Part shown: piece by piece, positions 55,459 through 63,771 of the stretch
How the letters are laid out: every line of letters begins with the position of its first letter
Position numbering within the stretch: position 1 is the first letter of the stretch
The notes under the pieces: generated by a model
The model's input: the letters and a program-made list of their open reading frames with translations, nothing else
Database searches by the model: none
Told to the model about the DNA's origin: nothing
Made by a program: the position numbers and the translations under genes
NCBI RefSeq assembly: GCF_900116135.1
Contig: NZ_FOZX01000001.1
Location: 744,001-808,000 of the forward strand
DNA: 64,000 nucleotides
Reading direction: 5' to 3'
Source: Saccharopolyspora flava
GTDB lineage: Bacteria > Actinomycetota > Actinomycetes > Mycobacteriales > Pseudonocardiaceae

Positions 55459-55947
55459 TCAGATCTCCTTGACGTGTTCGAACGGTTCGGCGCACGACCG
55501 GCAGCGGCGCATCGACTTGCACGCCGTAGCGCCGAATTCCGACAGCAATTCCGTGTCCGGGGCACCGCAGCGCGGGCAGGGAACCTCTCTGTCAGGCGGG
55601 AGCAGAGTGAGAGGAACCGGGCCCGGTTTCGCCGACGGCGCTCCGGCCGGTGGGGCGATGCCGGCTTCGGCGAGCTTGCGGCGGCCGCGCTCGCTGATCC
55701 AGTCCGTGCTCCACGGCGGGTTGAGCACCGTGCGCACCTCGACGTCGTCGTACCCGGCCTCGCGCAGGGCGTGGACCAGGTCGTCGCGCATCGTGTCCAT
55801 GGCCGGGCAGCCGGTGTAGGTGGGCGTGATGGACACCTTCACCGCACCGTCGTGTTCGGACACCTCGCGCAGGACTCCGAGGTCGGCGAGCGTGAGCATC
55901 GGAAGCTCCGGGTCGCAGACCGTTTCGGCGATGGCTCGTGCGGTCAC
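55459..55947 (-). CDS. paaD: Phenylacetyl-CoA epoxidase assembly subunit PaaD
   Basis: 162 residues from GTG 55947, overlapping the paaC stop as GTGA. The N-terminal MIP18/DUF59 domain has VCDPELPMLTLADLGVLREV and ITPTYTGCPAMDTMRDDLVH; the C-terminal zinc ribbon reads VPCPRCGAPDTELLSEFGAT with CRSCAEPFEHVKE. PaaD is required for maturation of the Fe-S/di-iron enzyme. The linker between the domains (VPLTLLPPDREVPC) is encoded by two inverted units resembling the dispersed repeat (55578-55618), an odd feature for a conserved gene. Confidence 0.93.
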   Translation of the reverse strand: MTARAIAETVCDPELPMLTLADLGVLREVSEHDGAVKVSITPTYTGCPAMDTMRDDLVHALREAGYDDVEVRTVLNPPWSTDWISERGRRKLAEAGIAPPAGAPSAKPGPVPLTLLPPDREVPCPRCGAPDTELLSEFGATACKSMRRCRSCAEPFEHVKEI

Positions 55948-56828
55948 CACGTCGCCTCCGGGTGCGCTCGGGCGACGCTCTGCAGCTCCGCGAGGAGGTA
56001 TCCCATGCTCTCGGTGTGGCGCCCGTGGCGCCCGGTACCACCGGCGACACCGGCCTTGCTCGCAGTCTCGGGTGCTTCGAGCGTGGCGGGCTCGAAGACC
56101 TGGTGCAGCACGGAGTCGAACTCGTCGCGCACCGCCGCCGGATCGACCGCGATGCCGGAGGCGGCGAGGCGGGATTCTATCTCGTGCGCGGTGAACAGCT
56201 CGTCCACGTACGGCCAGATGTCGGTCAAAGCCGCCTGCATGCGTTCCCGCGAGAACGCGGTTCCGTCGCCGAGCCGCACGGCCCACCGGGCCGCGTAGTC
56301 GCGGTGGTAGGTCAGTTCCTTGACTCCCTTGTCGGCGATCGCGGCCAGCACCGGGTCCGTTGAGGTGGTCAGTCGCTGGAACAGCGCGAGCCGCCACGTG
56401 GACAGCACCAGCAGGACCGCGGTGAGCCTGCCGAAGTCGCCGCGCTCCAGTTCGGCGAGCCGCACGTTGCGGAACTCGTTCTCGTGGCGGAAGAACGCGT
56501 AGTCGTCCTCGCCGCGTCCGGTGCCGTCGGCCTTGCCCGCTCGGGCGAGCAGGAGCCGCGCCTGCCCCAGCAGGTCCAGCCCGATGTTGGCGATGGCGAC
56601 CTCGTCCTCCAGCTCGGGGGCGAAGGTGCACCACTGCTGCAGCCGGTGCGACAGGACCAGCGCGTCATCACCGAGCATCAGGCAGTACGCGGCCAGGTCC
56701 GCACCGTCCACCCCGGCCGGCACCGAGGTGTCGATGCCGGCCAAGGGGTCCTCGAACCCCGTGCCGAAGGCCCACCGCGAGTCGTCATGGGTGTCGATGA
56801 GTGCCTCGTAGGCGTTGTCGAAGGACAT
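55944..56828 (-). CDS. paaC: Phenylacetyl-CoA epoxidase structural subunit PaaC
   Basis: 294 residues. An all-helical ferritin-like fold, similar to PaaA but with the di-iron ligands mostly lost; ELEDEVAIANIGLDLLGQAR and VKELTYHRDYAARWAVRLGD are conserved. It forms the PaaAC heterodimer core. The C-terminus is long and contains SMGYLLAELQSVARAHPEAT. It is separated from paaB by 7 bp and coupled to paaD. Confidence 0.95.
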   Translation of the reverse strand: MSFDNAYEALIDTHDDSRWAFGTGFEDPLAGIDTSVPAGVDGADLAAYCLMLGDDALVLSHRLQQWCTFAPELEDEVAIANIGLDLLGQARLLLARAGKADGTGRGEDDYAFFRHENEFRNVRLAELERGDFGRLTAVLLVLSTWRLALFQRLTTSTDPVLAAIADKGVKELTYHRDYAARWAVRLGDGTAFSRERMQAALTDIWPYVDELFTAHEIESRLAASGIAVDPAAVRDEFDSVLHQVFEPATLEAPETASKAGVAGGTGRHGRHTESMGYLLAELQSVARAHPEATW

Positions 56829-56835
56829 CGTCGGC

Positions 56836-57123
56836 TCACATGTGGGGAACGTTGTCGGGAATGTCGTAGAACGTCGGGTGGCGGTACACCTTGTCCCCCG
56901 AGGGCGCGAAGAAGGGATCCTTCTCGTCAGGAGACGACGCGGTGATCTCCGACGCCTTCACCACCCAGATGCTCACGCCCTCGTTGCGCCGCGTGTAGAG
57001 GTCGCGTGCGTGGTGCACGGCCATCTCGTCGTCGGCGGCGCGAAGGGAACCGACGTGCACGTGGTTCAAACCGCGCTTGCCGCGCACGAACACCTCGTAG
57101 AGCGGCCACTCGTTCCTGCTCAT
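56836..57123 (-). CDS. paaB: Phenylacetyl-CoA epoxidase subunit PaaB
   Basis: 95 residues. [20 protein letters not shown] is the conserved start, then [20 protein letters not shown] and [20 protein letters not shown]. PaaB bridges the PaaAC dimers and docks the reductase. Its start overlaps the paaA stop by 4 bp (ATGA). Confidence 0.96.
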   Translation of the reverse strand: MSRNEWPLYEVFVRGKRGLNHVHVGSLRAADDEMAVHHARDLYTRRNEGVSIWVVKASEITASSPDEKDPFFAPSGDKVYRHPTFYDIPDNVPHM

Positions 57124-58082
57124 GACGTCGCCTCCGCCCTCTTGCGCGCGTGCTCGGCCGCGGCTTCGCGCACCCAGGCGCCGGCCTCGTGCGCCTGGCG
57201 TCGCCGCGCGACGCGTTCGGTGTTGCAGGGCCCGTTGCCCTTGATGACCTGCTTGAGCTCGTCCCAGTCGATCTCGCCGAAGTCGTAGTGCTGCCGCTCG
57301 GCGTTCCACTTCAGGTCGGGATCCGGCAGCGTCACCCCGAGCACCTCTGCCTGCGGCACGGTCATGTCGACGAACCGCTGCCGCAGCTCGTCGTTGGTGT
57401 GCCGCTTGATCTTCCAGCGCATGGACTGCTCGGTGTGCGCGGATTCGGCGTCGGGCGGGCCGAACATCATCAGCGACGGCCACCAGAACCTGTTCACCGC
57501 GTCCTGGACCATCTGCCGCTGCTCGGGGGTTCCCCTCATCATGGTCATCAGCAGTTCGTAGCCCTGCCGCTGGTGGAAGGACTCCTCCTTGCAGATGCGG
57601 ATCATCGCCCGCGCGTACGGGCCGTAGCTGGAGCGGCACAGCGGCACCTGGTTGCAGATCGCGGCGCCGTCGACGAGCCAGCCGATCACTCCGACGTCAG
57701 CGAAGGACGACGTCGGGTAGTTGAAGATCGACGAGTACTTCTGACGACCGGTGATGAGCTTCTCGGTCAGGTCCTGCCGGTCGCCGCCGAGCGTTTCGGC
57801 CGCCGAGTACAGGTACAGCCCGTGCCCGGCCTCGTCCTGCACCTTGGCCAGCAAGATCGCTTTGCGCCGCAACGACGGTGCCCGGGTGATCCAGTTGCCC
57901 TCGGGCTGCATGCCGATGATCTCGGAGTGCGCGTGCTGGGCGATCTGCCGGATCATCGTCTTGCGGTAGCCCTCGGGAAGCCAGTCCCGGGGTTCGATGC
58001 GCTGGTCCTTGTCGATGGTGTGCTCGAAGTGGGCTTCGAGCTCCTCGTCGGACAGCGTCGCTGCCGTCGGTGTCGCTGTCAT
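57120..58082 (-). CDS. paaA: Phenylacetyl-CoA epoxidase catalytic subunit PaaA
   Basis: 320 residues from ATG 58082 ([20 protein letters not shown]). Di-iron ligands are visible as [20 protein letters not shown] (ExxH) and [20 protein letters not shown] (EExxH). It inserts one oxygen atom into the phenyl ring of phenylacetyl-CoA to give the 1,2-epoxide. The ATG overlaps the paaZ stop. Confidence 0.96.
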   Translation of the reverse strand: MTATPTAATLSDEELEAHFEHTIDKDQRIEPRDWLPEGYRKTMIRQIAQHAHSEIIGMQPEGNWITRAPSLRRKAILLAKVQDEAGHGLYLYSAAETLGGDRQDLTEKLITGRQKYSSIFNYPTSSFADVGVIGWLVDGAAICNQVPLCRSSYGPYARAMIRICKEESFHQRQGYELLMTMMRGTPEQRQMVQDAVNRFWWPSLMMFGPPDAESAHTEQSMRWKIKRHTNDELRQRFVDMTVPQAEVLGVTLPDPDLKWNAERQHYDFGEIDWDELKQVIKGNGPCNTERVARRRQAHEAGAWVREAAAEHARKRAEATS

Positions 58083-60124
58083 CGGTTCTCCTTGGCCACC
58101 AAGGTGAGCACGTCGTACTTGGCGACGGACTCCTGGTTCTGGTTGGTCACGTCGGCGTCCCACCGGACCTCGCCGTAGTCGGCGTTCTCGCGAGGGGTGA
58201 TCTGCTTGCAGGTCAAGGTCACCGTCAGGTCATCGCCGGGCTTGACGGGAGTGAGGAACCGGAGGTTCTCGAGCCCGTAGTTGGCCAGCACCGGGCCGGG
58301 CTCGGGTGACACGAACAGCCCCGCGGCGAAGGACACGACCAGGTAGCCGTGCGCCACGATTCCGCCGAACAGGGGGTTTTCGCGCGCGGCCTCCTCGTCG
58401 GTGTGCGCGTAGAAGGTGTCGCCGGTGAACTCGGCGAAGTGCGCCACGTCCTCGTCGGTGACCGGGCGGGGCCCGGCGACCACGGCGTCGCCGATCTTCA
58501 GCTCGGCCAGCGACTTGCGGAACGGGTGGGTGCCTTCGTCGCGACGAGGGGCACCTTCCACCCACCGACCGGTGACCTGGGACAGCACGCGCGGGCTCGC
58601 CTGCACGGCGGTGCGCTGCATGTGGTGCAGCACGCCGCGGATCCCGCCCATCTCCTCACCGCCGCCGGCGCGGCCGGGACCGCCGTGCACGAGCGCCGGC
58701 ATCGGCGAGCCGTGCCCGGTGGATTCCTTGGCGTCGTCGGCGTCGAGGACCAGCAGGCGCCCGTGCCAGGGCGCCACGCCGAGCACGACCTCCCGCGCGA
58801 ATTCCGCGTCTCCGCTCACGACCGAACCCGCCAGGCTCCCCTGCCCGCGCGCCGCGTAGTCGACGACCTGCTCGACGGAGGTGTAGGGCATCAGGGTCGA
58901 CACGGGGCCGAACGCCTCGACCTCGTGCGGCTCGGCCCGGTCGGGGTCGGCCTGGAGCAGGACGGGTGAGAGGAAGGCTCCCTTCTCCGCATCGGCGTCG
59001 AGGACCTCGACCGCCTCCGGGTCGCCGAACACGATGTTGCCCGCGCCCTGCAGTGCTTTCAGGGAGCGGCGGACCTCTTCGCGTTGTTCGAGGCTGGCGA
59101 GCGCCCCCATCCGCACGTCGGAGTTGGCGGGGTTACCGACCTTGATCTTGGCGAGCCGCTCGCGGGCGGCCTCGGTGACGTCGTCGAGCAGCTGGGCCGG
59201 GACGAACGCTCGCCGGATCGCGGTGCACTTCTGCCCGGCTTTGACGGTCATCTCGGTGACCAGCTGCTTGACGTAGAGGTCGAACTCGGTCGTTCCCGGC
59301 GTGGCGTCCGGGCCGAGGATCGAGCAGTTGAGCGAATCGGCTTCGGCGTTGAAGCGCACCGAGTTGCGCACGATCGCGGGGTGGGCGCGCAGCTTCTGCG
59401 CGGTGGACGCCGAGCCGGTGAACGACACCAGGTCCTGGCCGGTCACGTGGTCGAGGAGGTCACCGGCGCTGCCGCTGATCAGCTGCAGCGATCCTTCGGG
59501 CAGCAGGCCGGAGTTCACGATCAGCTCGACCAGCTTCTCGGTGAGGTAGGCGGTCTGGCTGGCGGGTTTGATCAGGCTGGGCACGCCGGCGAGGAACGCC
59601 GGGGCGAACTTCTCCAGCGGGCCCCAGGCCGGGAAGTTGAAGGCGTTGATCTGCACCGCGACACCGCGGAGGGGTGTGGCGATGTGCTGGGCCTGGAACG
59701 TGCCGCCCTTGCCGAGCGGTTCGACCCCGCCATCGACGTAGACGATGTCGTTGGGCAGTTCGCGTCGGCCCTTGCTGGAGTAGGAGAACAGGACTCCGAT
59801 TCCGCCGTCGATGTCGAACTGGGAGTCACCGGGGGTCGCTCCGGTCTTGGCCGACAGCGCGTAGAGCTCGTCGCGGTTCTCGCGGAGGTGGGACGCGAGG
59901 GCTTTGAGCAGGGCGGCGCGCTGGTGGAAGGTCAGTTCCCTCAACGCCGGTCCGCCGACCCGGCGGCCGTGGTCGAGCGCGGCGGCCATGTCGATGCCCA
60001 CCGAGGAGATCCGCGCGACTTCCGCCCCCGTGACGGCGTCGTGCAGCGGTGCGCCGTCGCCTTCGCCCACCTGCCAGCCGCCACTGGTGTAGCTCCGCAG
60101 GACCTTGCTCGCACCCTGAGCCAT
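58079..60124 (-). CDS. paaZ: Bifunctional oxepin-CoA hydrolase / 3-oxo-5,6-dehydrosuberyl-CoA semialdehyde dehydrogenase
   Basis: 681 residues in two domains. Residues 1-520 are an aldehyde dehydrogenase ([40 protein letters not shown], catalytic Cys in [20 protein letters not shown]). Residues about 540-681 are a MaoC-type (R)-hydratase ([39 protein letters not shown]) that opens the oxepin ring. The full fusion is present, so ring cleavage and aldehyde oxidation are coupled. It is the first gene of the minus-strand paa operon; a PaaR-type operator lies 20 bp upstream. Confidence 0.95.
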   Translation of the reverse strand: MAQGASKVLRSYTSGGWQVGEGDGAPLHDAVTGAEVARISSVGIDMAAALDHGRRVGGPALRELTFHQRAALLKALASHLRENRDELYALSAKTGATPGDSQFDIDGGIGVLFSYSSKGRRELPNDIVYVDGGVEPLGKGGTFQAQHIATPLRGVAVQINAFNFPAWGPLEKFAPAFLAGVPSLIKPASQTAYLTEKLVELIVNSGLLPEGSLQLISGSAGDLLDHVTGQDLVSFTGSASTAQKLRAHPAIVRNSVRFNAEADSLNCSILGPDATPGTTEFDLYVKQLVTEMTVKAGQKCTAIRRAFVPAQLLDDVTEAARERLAKIKVGNPANSDVRMGALASLEQREEVRRSLKALQGAGNIVFGDPEAVEVLDADAEKGAFLSPVLLQADPDRAEPHEVEAFGPVSTLMPYTSVEQVVDYAARGQGSLAGSVVSGDAEFAREVVLGVAPWHGRLLVLDADDAKESTGHGSPMPALVHGGPGRAGGGEEMGGIRGVLHHMQRTAVQASPRVLSQVTGRWVEGAPRRDEGTHPFRKSLAELKIGDAVVAGPRPVTDEDVAHFAEFTGDTFYAHTDEEAARENPLFGGIVAHGYLVVSFAAGLFVSPEPGPVLANYGLENLRFLTPVKPGDDLTVTLTCKQITPRENADYGEVRWDADVTNQNQESVAKYDVLTLVAKENR

Positions 60125-60144
60125 CGCGCCTCGCTCTCCCAGAA

Positions 60145-60167
60145 TTACTAACCGAACGGTCGGGAAA
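60145..60167. promoter_or_regulatory. Candidate PaaR operator O1 (paaZ side)
   Basis: A 23-bp element containing TTACTAACCGAACGGTCGG. Its core is the inverted repeat ACCG-AA-CGGT. It begins 20 bp upstream of the paaZ start codon. It matches O2 at 60365-60387, in opposite orientation, at 19 of 23 positions. Confidence 0.75.
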
Positions 60168-60237
60168 TAATGCTAGCGCTCTGCCGTGGAGAACGGAACC
60201 GCCCGGCTCGCGAATCACCCCGTCCGGCGGAGCAACC

Positions 60238-60297
60238 GCAAGGGAACCTTCCGCCCGCCGGGCACGCGACGGAATGAGCGGAAGGCTCCCTTGCACC
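60238..60297. repeat. Inverted pair of variant dispersed repeats between paaZ and paaI
   Basis: A forward unit at 60238-60255 (GCAAGGGAACCTTCCGC) and a reverse unit at 60278-60297 (GCGGAAGGCTCCCTTGC) pair over 17 bp with a single mismatch across a loop of about 25 nt. They lie between two divergent promoters, midway between O1 and O2. The right end of each unit differs from consensus (CGC instead of TGTCACC). Confidence 0.85.
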
Positions 60298-60322
60298 GGG
60301 ACCCCACCGCCCACGGGCACCC

Positions 60323-60352
60323 TTGACAGGGATTCGTGGGCTGACTTTTACT
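60323..60352 (+). promoter_or_regulatory. paaI-paaK-paaR promoter
   Basis: A consensus -35 TTGACA (60323-60328), an 18-bp spacer and TTTACT (60347-60352) as -10. The expected start is near 60359, placing operator O2 (60365-60387) immediately downstream, where a bound repressor would block elongation. Confidence 0.6.
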
Positions 60353-60364
60353 TGAGCGGATTTA

Positions 60365-60387
60365 TTTACCGTCCATTCGGTCAGTAA
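60365..60387. promoter_or_regulatory. Candidate PaaR operator O2 (paaI side)
   Basis: On the minus strand it reads TTACTGACCGAATGGACGG followed by TAAA, aligning with O1 over 23 bp; consensus TTACTRACCGAAYGGWCGG. It lies 18 bp upstream of the paaI GTG. Confidence 0.75.
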
Positions 60388-60405
60388 CCAAGGCGGTGCA
60401 GCCTC

Positions 60406-60837
60406 GTGTCAACCTCGGCGAACCGACTCACCGACTCCGCGCGCTCCATGCTCGAATCCGACGCCGCCTCGGCGGCGCTCGGCATCGACGTGACCACTGC
60501 GCACGACGGCATCGCGACCGCCCACATGCGAGTGACCGAGCAGATGGTCAACGGTCACGACATCGCGCACGGCGGCTACGTGTTCCTGCTCGCCGACACG
60601 ACCTTCGCCGCCGCGTGCAACAGCCACGGACCGGTCACCGTCGCCGCCGGGGCGGAGATCTCCTTCGTCAAGAGCGCGCACCTCGGTGACGAGCTGACCG
60701 CGACCGCGCAGGAGCGAACCAGCTACGGCCGCAACGGCATCTACGACGTCACCGTCCACCGGGACACTCCCGCCGGCCCGGAGGTCATCGCGGAGTTCCG
60801 CGGCAGGAGCCGGACCGTCGGACAGATCAAGCGCTGA
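60406..60837 (+). CDS. paaI: Hydroxyphenylacetyl-CoA thioesterase PaaI
   Basis: 143 residues from GTG 60406 (MSTSANRLTDSARSMLESDA). Hot-dog fold: VTEQMVNGHDIAHGGYVFLL has the HGG turn, ADTTFAAACNSHGPVTVAAG the catalytic Asp, and AEISFVKSAHLGDELTATAQ follows. It releases CoA from dead-end hydroxyphenylacetyl-CoA products, a safety valve of the pathway. First gene of the plus-strand operon; paaK follows after 11 bp. Confidence 0.93.
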   Translation: MSTSANRLTDSARSMLESDAASAALGIDVTTAHDGIATAHMRVTEQMVNGHDIAHGGYVFLLADTTFAAACNSHGPVTVAAGAEISFVKSAHLGDELTATAQERTSYGRNGIYDVTVHRDTPAGPEVIAEFRGRSRTVGQIKR

Positions 60838-60848
60838 GGAGTCTTCCC

Positions 60849-62195
60849 ATGCCGACCACGCACAACGAAGTGCCGACCGCGCGCCGACTGGGCACCGCGC
60901 CCGCGGTGGACGACCTCTCACCGGCCGAACGGCTCAGCACCGACGAACTTCGCGCCCTGCAGCTCGAGCGCCTGCGGTGGACGCTGCACCACGCCTACGA
61001 CAACGTTCCCTTCTACCGCAGGAAGTTCGACGACGCGGGCGTGCACCCGGACGACTGCCGGGAGCTGCGCGATCTCGAGAAGTTCCCCTGCACCACCAAG
61101 CAGGACCTGCGCGACAACTACCCGTTCGGCATGTTCGCCGTCCCGCAGGAACAGGTGCGGCGCGTCCACGCCTCCAGCGGCACCACCGGCAAACCGACCG
61201 TGGTGGGCTACACCGAAGCGGACCTGGACACCTGGGCGACGGTGATGGCCCGATCCATCTTCGCCGCCGGCGGCCGCCCCGGGCACAAGGTGCACGTCTC
61301 CTACGGGTACGGGCTGTTCACAGGCGGACTCGGCGCCCACTACGGCGCCGAGAAGCTGGGCACCACGGTCATCCCGGCCTCCGGCGGCATGACCGCGCGC
61401 CAGGTGCAGATCATCAACGACTTCCGGCCCGAGATCATCATGGTGACGCCGTCCTACATGCTCACGCTCCTCGACGAGTTCGAACGTCAGGGGATCGATC
61501 CGCGGAAGTCCTCGCTCCGGGTCGGGATCTTCGGCGCCGAGCCGTGGACCGAGCAGATGCGGCGCGAGATCGAGGAACGCGCGAACATCGACGCGGTCGA
61601 CATCTACGGGCTCTCCGAGGTGATGGGACCCGGTGTCGCGCAGGAAGCGGTCGAGACCAAGGACGGCCTGCACATCTGGGAGGACCACTTCTACCCCGAG
61701 GTCATCGACCCGATCGACGGCGTCGCTCTCCCCGACGGCACCACCGGTGAGCTGCTGTTCACCTCGTTGACCAAGCAGGCGTTGCCGATCATCCGCTACC
61801 GGACCCGCGACCTCACCGCCCTGCGCCCCGGCACCGCCCGCCCCGCCTACCGGCGGATGGACAAGGTCACCGGCCGCAGCGACGACATGATCATCCTGCG
61901 CGGTGTGAACGTCTTCCCGACCCAGGTCGAGGAGATCGTGCTCGACACCGCCGACCTGTCACCGCACTTCCAGCTCCGGCTCACACGGCACGATCGGATG
62001 GACCAGCTGACCGTGCTCGTCGAAGCCCTCCCCGAAACCCCGTCGGAGCGGTGGAGCACCGCGTCGGTCGAGATCGCGGCGCGGGTCAAGGACGGTGTCG
62101 GCGTCAGCGTCGGGGTGGAGATCGTGGAGCCCGGCTCGCTGGAACGCTCGGTCGGCAAGCTCCGCCGCGTCATCGACCAACGGCCTCGAGACTGA
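60849..62195 (+). CDS. paaK: Phenylacetate-CoA ligase
   Basis: 448 residues, adenylate-forming. The P-loop-like SSGTTGKPTVVGYTEADLDT, YGLSEVMGPGVAQEAV, RYRTRDLTAL and the C-terminal hinge GRSDDMIILRGVNVFPTQVE are typical of PaaK. It activates phenylacetate with ATP and CoA. Its product, phenylacetyl-CoA, should be the inducer sensed by PaaR. It has complete domains; paaR starts 14 bp downstream. Confidence 0.96.
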   Translation: MPTTHNEVPTARRLGTAPAVDDLSPAERLSTDELRALQLERLRWTLHHAYDNVPFYRRKFDDAGVHPDDCRELRDLEKFPCTTKQDLRDNYPFGMFAVPQEQVRRVHASSGTTGKPTVVGYTEADLDTWATVMARSIFAAGGRPGHKVHVSYGYGLFTGGLGAHYGAEKLGTTVIPASGGMTARQVQIINDFRPEIIMVTPSYMLTLLDEFERQGIDPRKSSLRVGIFGAEPWTEQMRREIEERANIDAVDIYGLSEVMGPGVAQEAVETKDGLHIWEDHFYPEVIDPIDGVALPDGTTGELLFTSLTKQALPIIRYRTRDLTALRPGTARPAYRRMDKVTGRSDDMIILRGVNVFPTQVEEIVLDTADLSPHFQLRLTRHDRMDQLTVLVEALPETPSERWSTASVEIAARVKDGVGVSVGVEIVEPGSLERSVGKLRRVIDQRPRD

Positions 62196-62209
62196 GGTCA
62201 CTTGCGATA

Positions 62210-62836
62210 ATGGCGGCCATGACCGAACCACCCAGCACCCGCGCCACCAAGCGCGGTCGCCCCGGCTATGACCTGGAGTCCTTGCTCGCGGTGGCGGTCA
62301 AGCTGTTCAACGAGCGCGGCTACGACGGCACCAGCATGGAAGATCTGTCGCGCAAGCTGCAGATCACCAAGTCCGCGATCTACCACCACGTGCGCAGCAA
62401 GGACGAGCTCCTGCGGCTGGCGGTCAACCGCGGTCTGGACGGGCTCTTCGCCGAGGCCGACAAGCTGGAGAGCATCGACGGCCGCGCCATCGACAAGCTC
62501 GAATACCTGGTGCGGGCCAGCGTCAACGTGCTGGTCGAACAGCTGCCCTTCGTGACCCTGCTGCTGCGGATCCGCGGCAACACCAAGGTCGAGAAGGACG
62601 CGCTGGCCCGCCGGCGCGAATTCGACCAGATCGTCGCCGACCTGGTCAGCAAGGCCGCCGCGGACGGTGATCTGCGCCCGGACGTCGACCCGGCCACCGC
62701 GGCCCGCCTGCTGTTCGGCATGGTCAACTCGCTGGTCGAGTGGTACCGGCCGCGTCGCGGCGCCGATGCCCAGACGCTCGCCGACACGGTGGCGGCGGTC
62801 GCCTTCGACGGTCTGCGCGTCCGCAGGCAGGACTGA
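62210..62836 (+). CDS. paaR: TetR-type transcriptional repressor PaaR
   Basis: 208 residues from ATG 62210 (ATG 62219 is an alternative). The N-terminal HTH (SLLAVAVKLFNERGYDGTSM, then EDLSRKLQITKSAIYHHVRS) is followed by a ligand domain of the TetR_C_33-like type (KLEYLVRASVNVLVEQLPFV onward). As the third gene of paaI-paaK-paaR it is set to repress the divergent paa operons in the absence of phenylacetyl-CoA. The near-identical operator pair O1/O2 supports this. It is convergent with a FadR-type gene (10-bp gap). Confidence 0.9.
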   Translation: MAAMTEPPSTRATKRGRPGYDLESLLAVAVKLFNERGYDGTSMEDLSRKLQITKSAIYHHVRSKDELLRLAVNRGLDGLFAEADKLESIDGRAIDKLEYLVRASVNVLVEQLPFVTLLLRIRGNTKVEKDALARRREFDQIVADLVSKAAADGDLRPDVDPATAARLLFGMVNSLVEWYRPRRGADAQTLADTVAAVAFDGLRVRRQD

Positions 62837-62846
62837 CCGTCCAGCC

Positions 62847-63584
62847 TCAGGCTCGGGGGTCTTCCCCCAGTTCGTAGAAGTCGCTGATGTGCCCGTGCAG
62901 CAGCTCCACCGCCCGCTGACCGTCGCGGTTCTCGATCGCCTGCAGGATGGCGCGGTGCTCGCTCCGCACGCGCCGGGAGGTCAGGCGCCAGTCGTCGAGC
63001 TGCTCGTAGGCCTCGATCATCTGGCGCTGGATCGCGGTCCGCAGCGACCCCATCAGGTGCGCGGCCAGCGAATTGCCGGTGGCCTCGGCGATCCGCACGT
63101 GGAACTCGGTGTCGAGGCCGTTGAAGTCGCGGGCCGTGAGGTGCGGGGAGTCCATCTGGTCGAGAATCGCCCGCAACGCGAGGTGATCGTCTTCGGTGGC
63201 GTGGCGGGCGGCCTCCCTCATCGCCCACTCCTCCAGCGTCAACCGGGTCCGCAGCACCTCGGTGGGGTCGAAGTGGCCGAGAGCGAGCTGCATCTTCAGC
63301 AGCATCGAGAACCCGGTTCCGGGGTGGCCGAGGAACACGGTGCCGCCGTCGGGCCCGCGGCCCGGCCTGACGTCGACGACGCCCAGGGCCTCGAGCACGC
63401 GCAGGGCCTCTCGCAGCGACGGGCGGCTCACACCCAGGAGCTGGGCGAATTCCCGCTCGCTGGGCAACCGGTCGCCGGGCGCGAGGCGGCCGTCGAGGAT
63501 GCGCTGCTCGATCTGCGCCATGACCTGCTCGTAGGTCCGCACCTTGCGCGCCGGTTCCCACGAACTGTAGGCGGCGGAACTCAT
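62847..63584 (-). CDS. GntR-family regulator, FadR/FCD subfamily
   Basis: 245 residues from ATG 63584, which has GAGGAG 5 bp before it; another ATG four codons up lacks this. The winged helix (TYEQVMAQIEQRILDGRLAP, SEREFAQLLGVSRPSLREAL) is followed by an FCD domain with metal-type Asp/His residues (FNGLDTEFHVRIAEATGNSL and VRSEHRAILQAIENRDGQRA). It probably senses a carboxylate. It lies downstream of, and codirectional with, an acetate-type symporter, which is its likely target; paaR is its other neighbour. No operator was identified. Confidence 0.88.
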   Translation of the reverse strand: MSSAAYSSWEPARKVRTYEQVMAQIEQRILDGRLAPGDRLPSEREFAQLLGVSRPSLREALRVLEALGVVDVRPGRGPDGGTVFLGHPGTGFSMLLKMQLALGHFDPTEVLRTRLTLEEWAMREAARHATEDDHLALRAILDQMDSPHLTARDFNGLDTEFHVRIAEATGNSLAAHLMGSLRTAIQRQMIEAYEQLDDWRLTSRRVRSEHRAILQAIENRDGQRAVELLHGHISDFYELGEDPRA

Positions 63585-63716
63585 GCCACTCCTCACTTCC
63601 AGCCTGGGTTCCCTGGTCGGAACACCTTACGTCCCCAATCGCCCGAAATCGGCATCCCTGACGGCATCCTTACGCTCCGTGCGACCCCGATTACCGGGGA
63701 GCAGGCCTGAAAACCA

Positions 63717-63754
63717 GGGAACCTTCCTGCCGGGGAAGTGGCAGGAAGGTTCCC
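63717..63754. repeat. Inverted dispersed-repeat pair forming a hairpin
   Basis: GGGAACCTTCCTGCC (63717-63731) and its exact complement (63740-63754) are separated by 8 nt. The structure lies 17 bp beyond the symporter stop on the minus strand and can end that transcript. The right halves carry TGCC rather than TGTCACC. Confidence 0.9.
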
Positions 63755-63771
63755 ATCCAGTGGTCGGGCGA

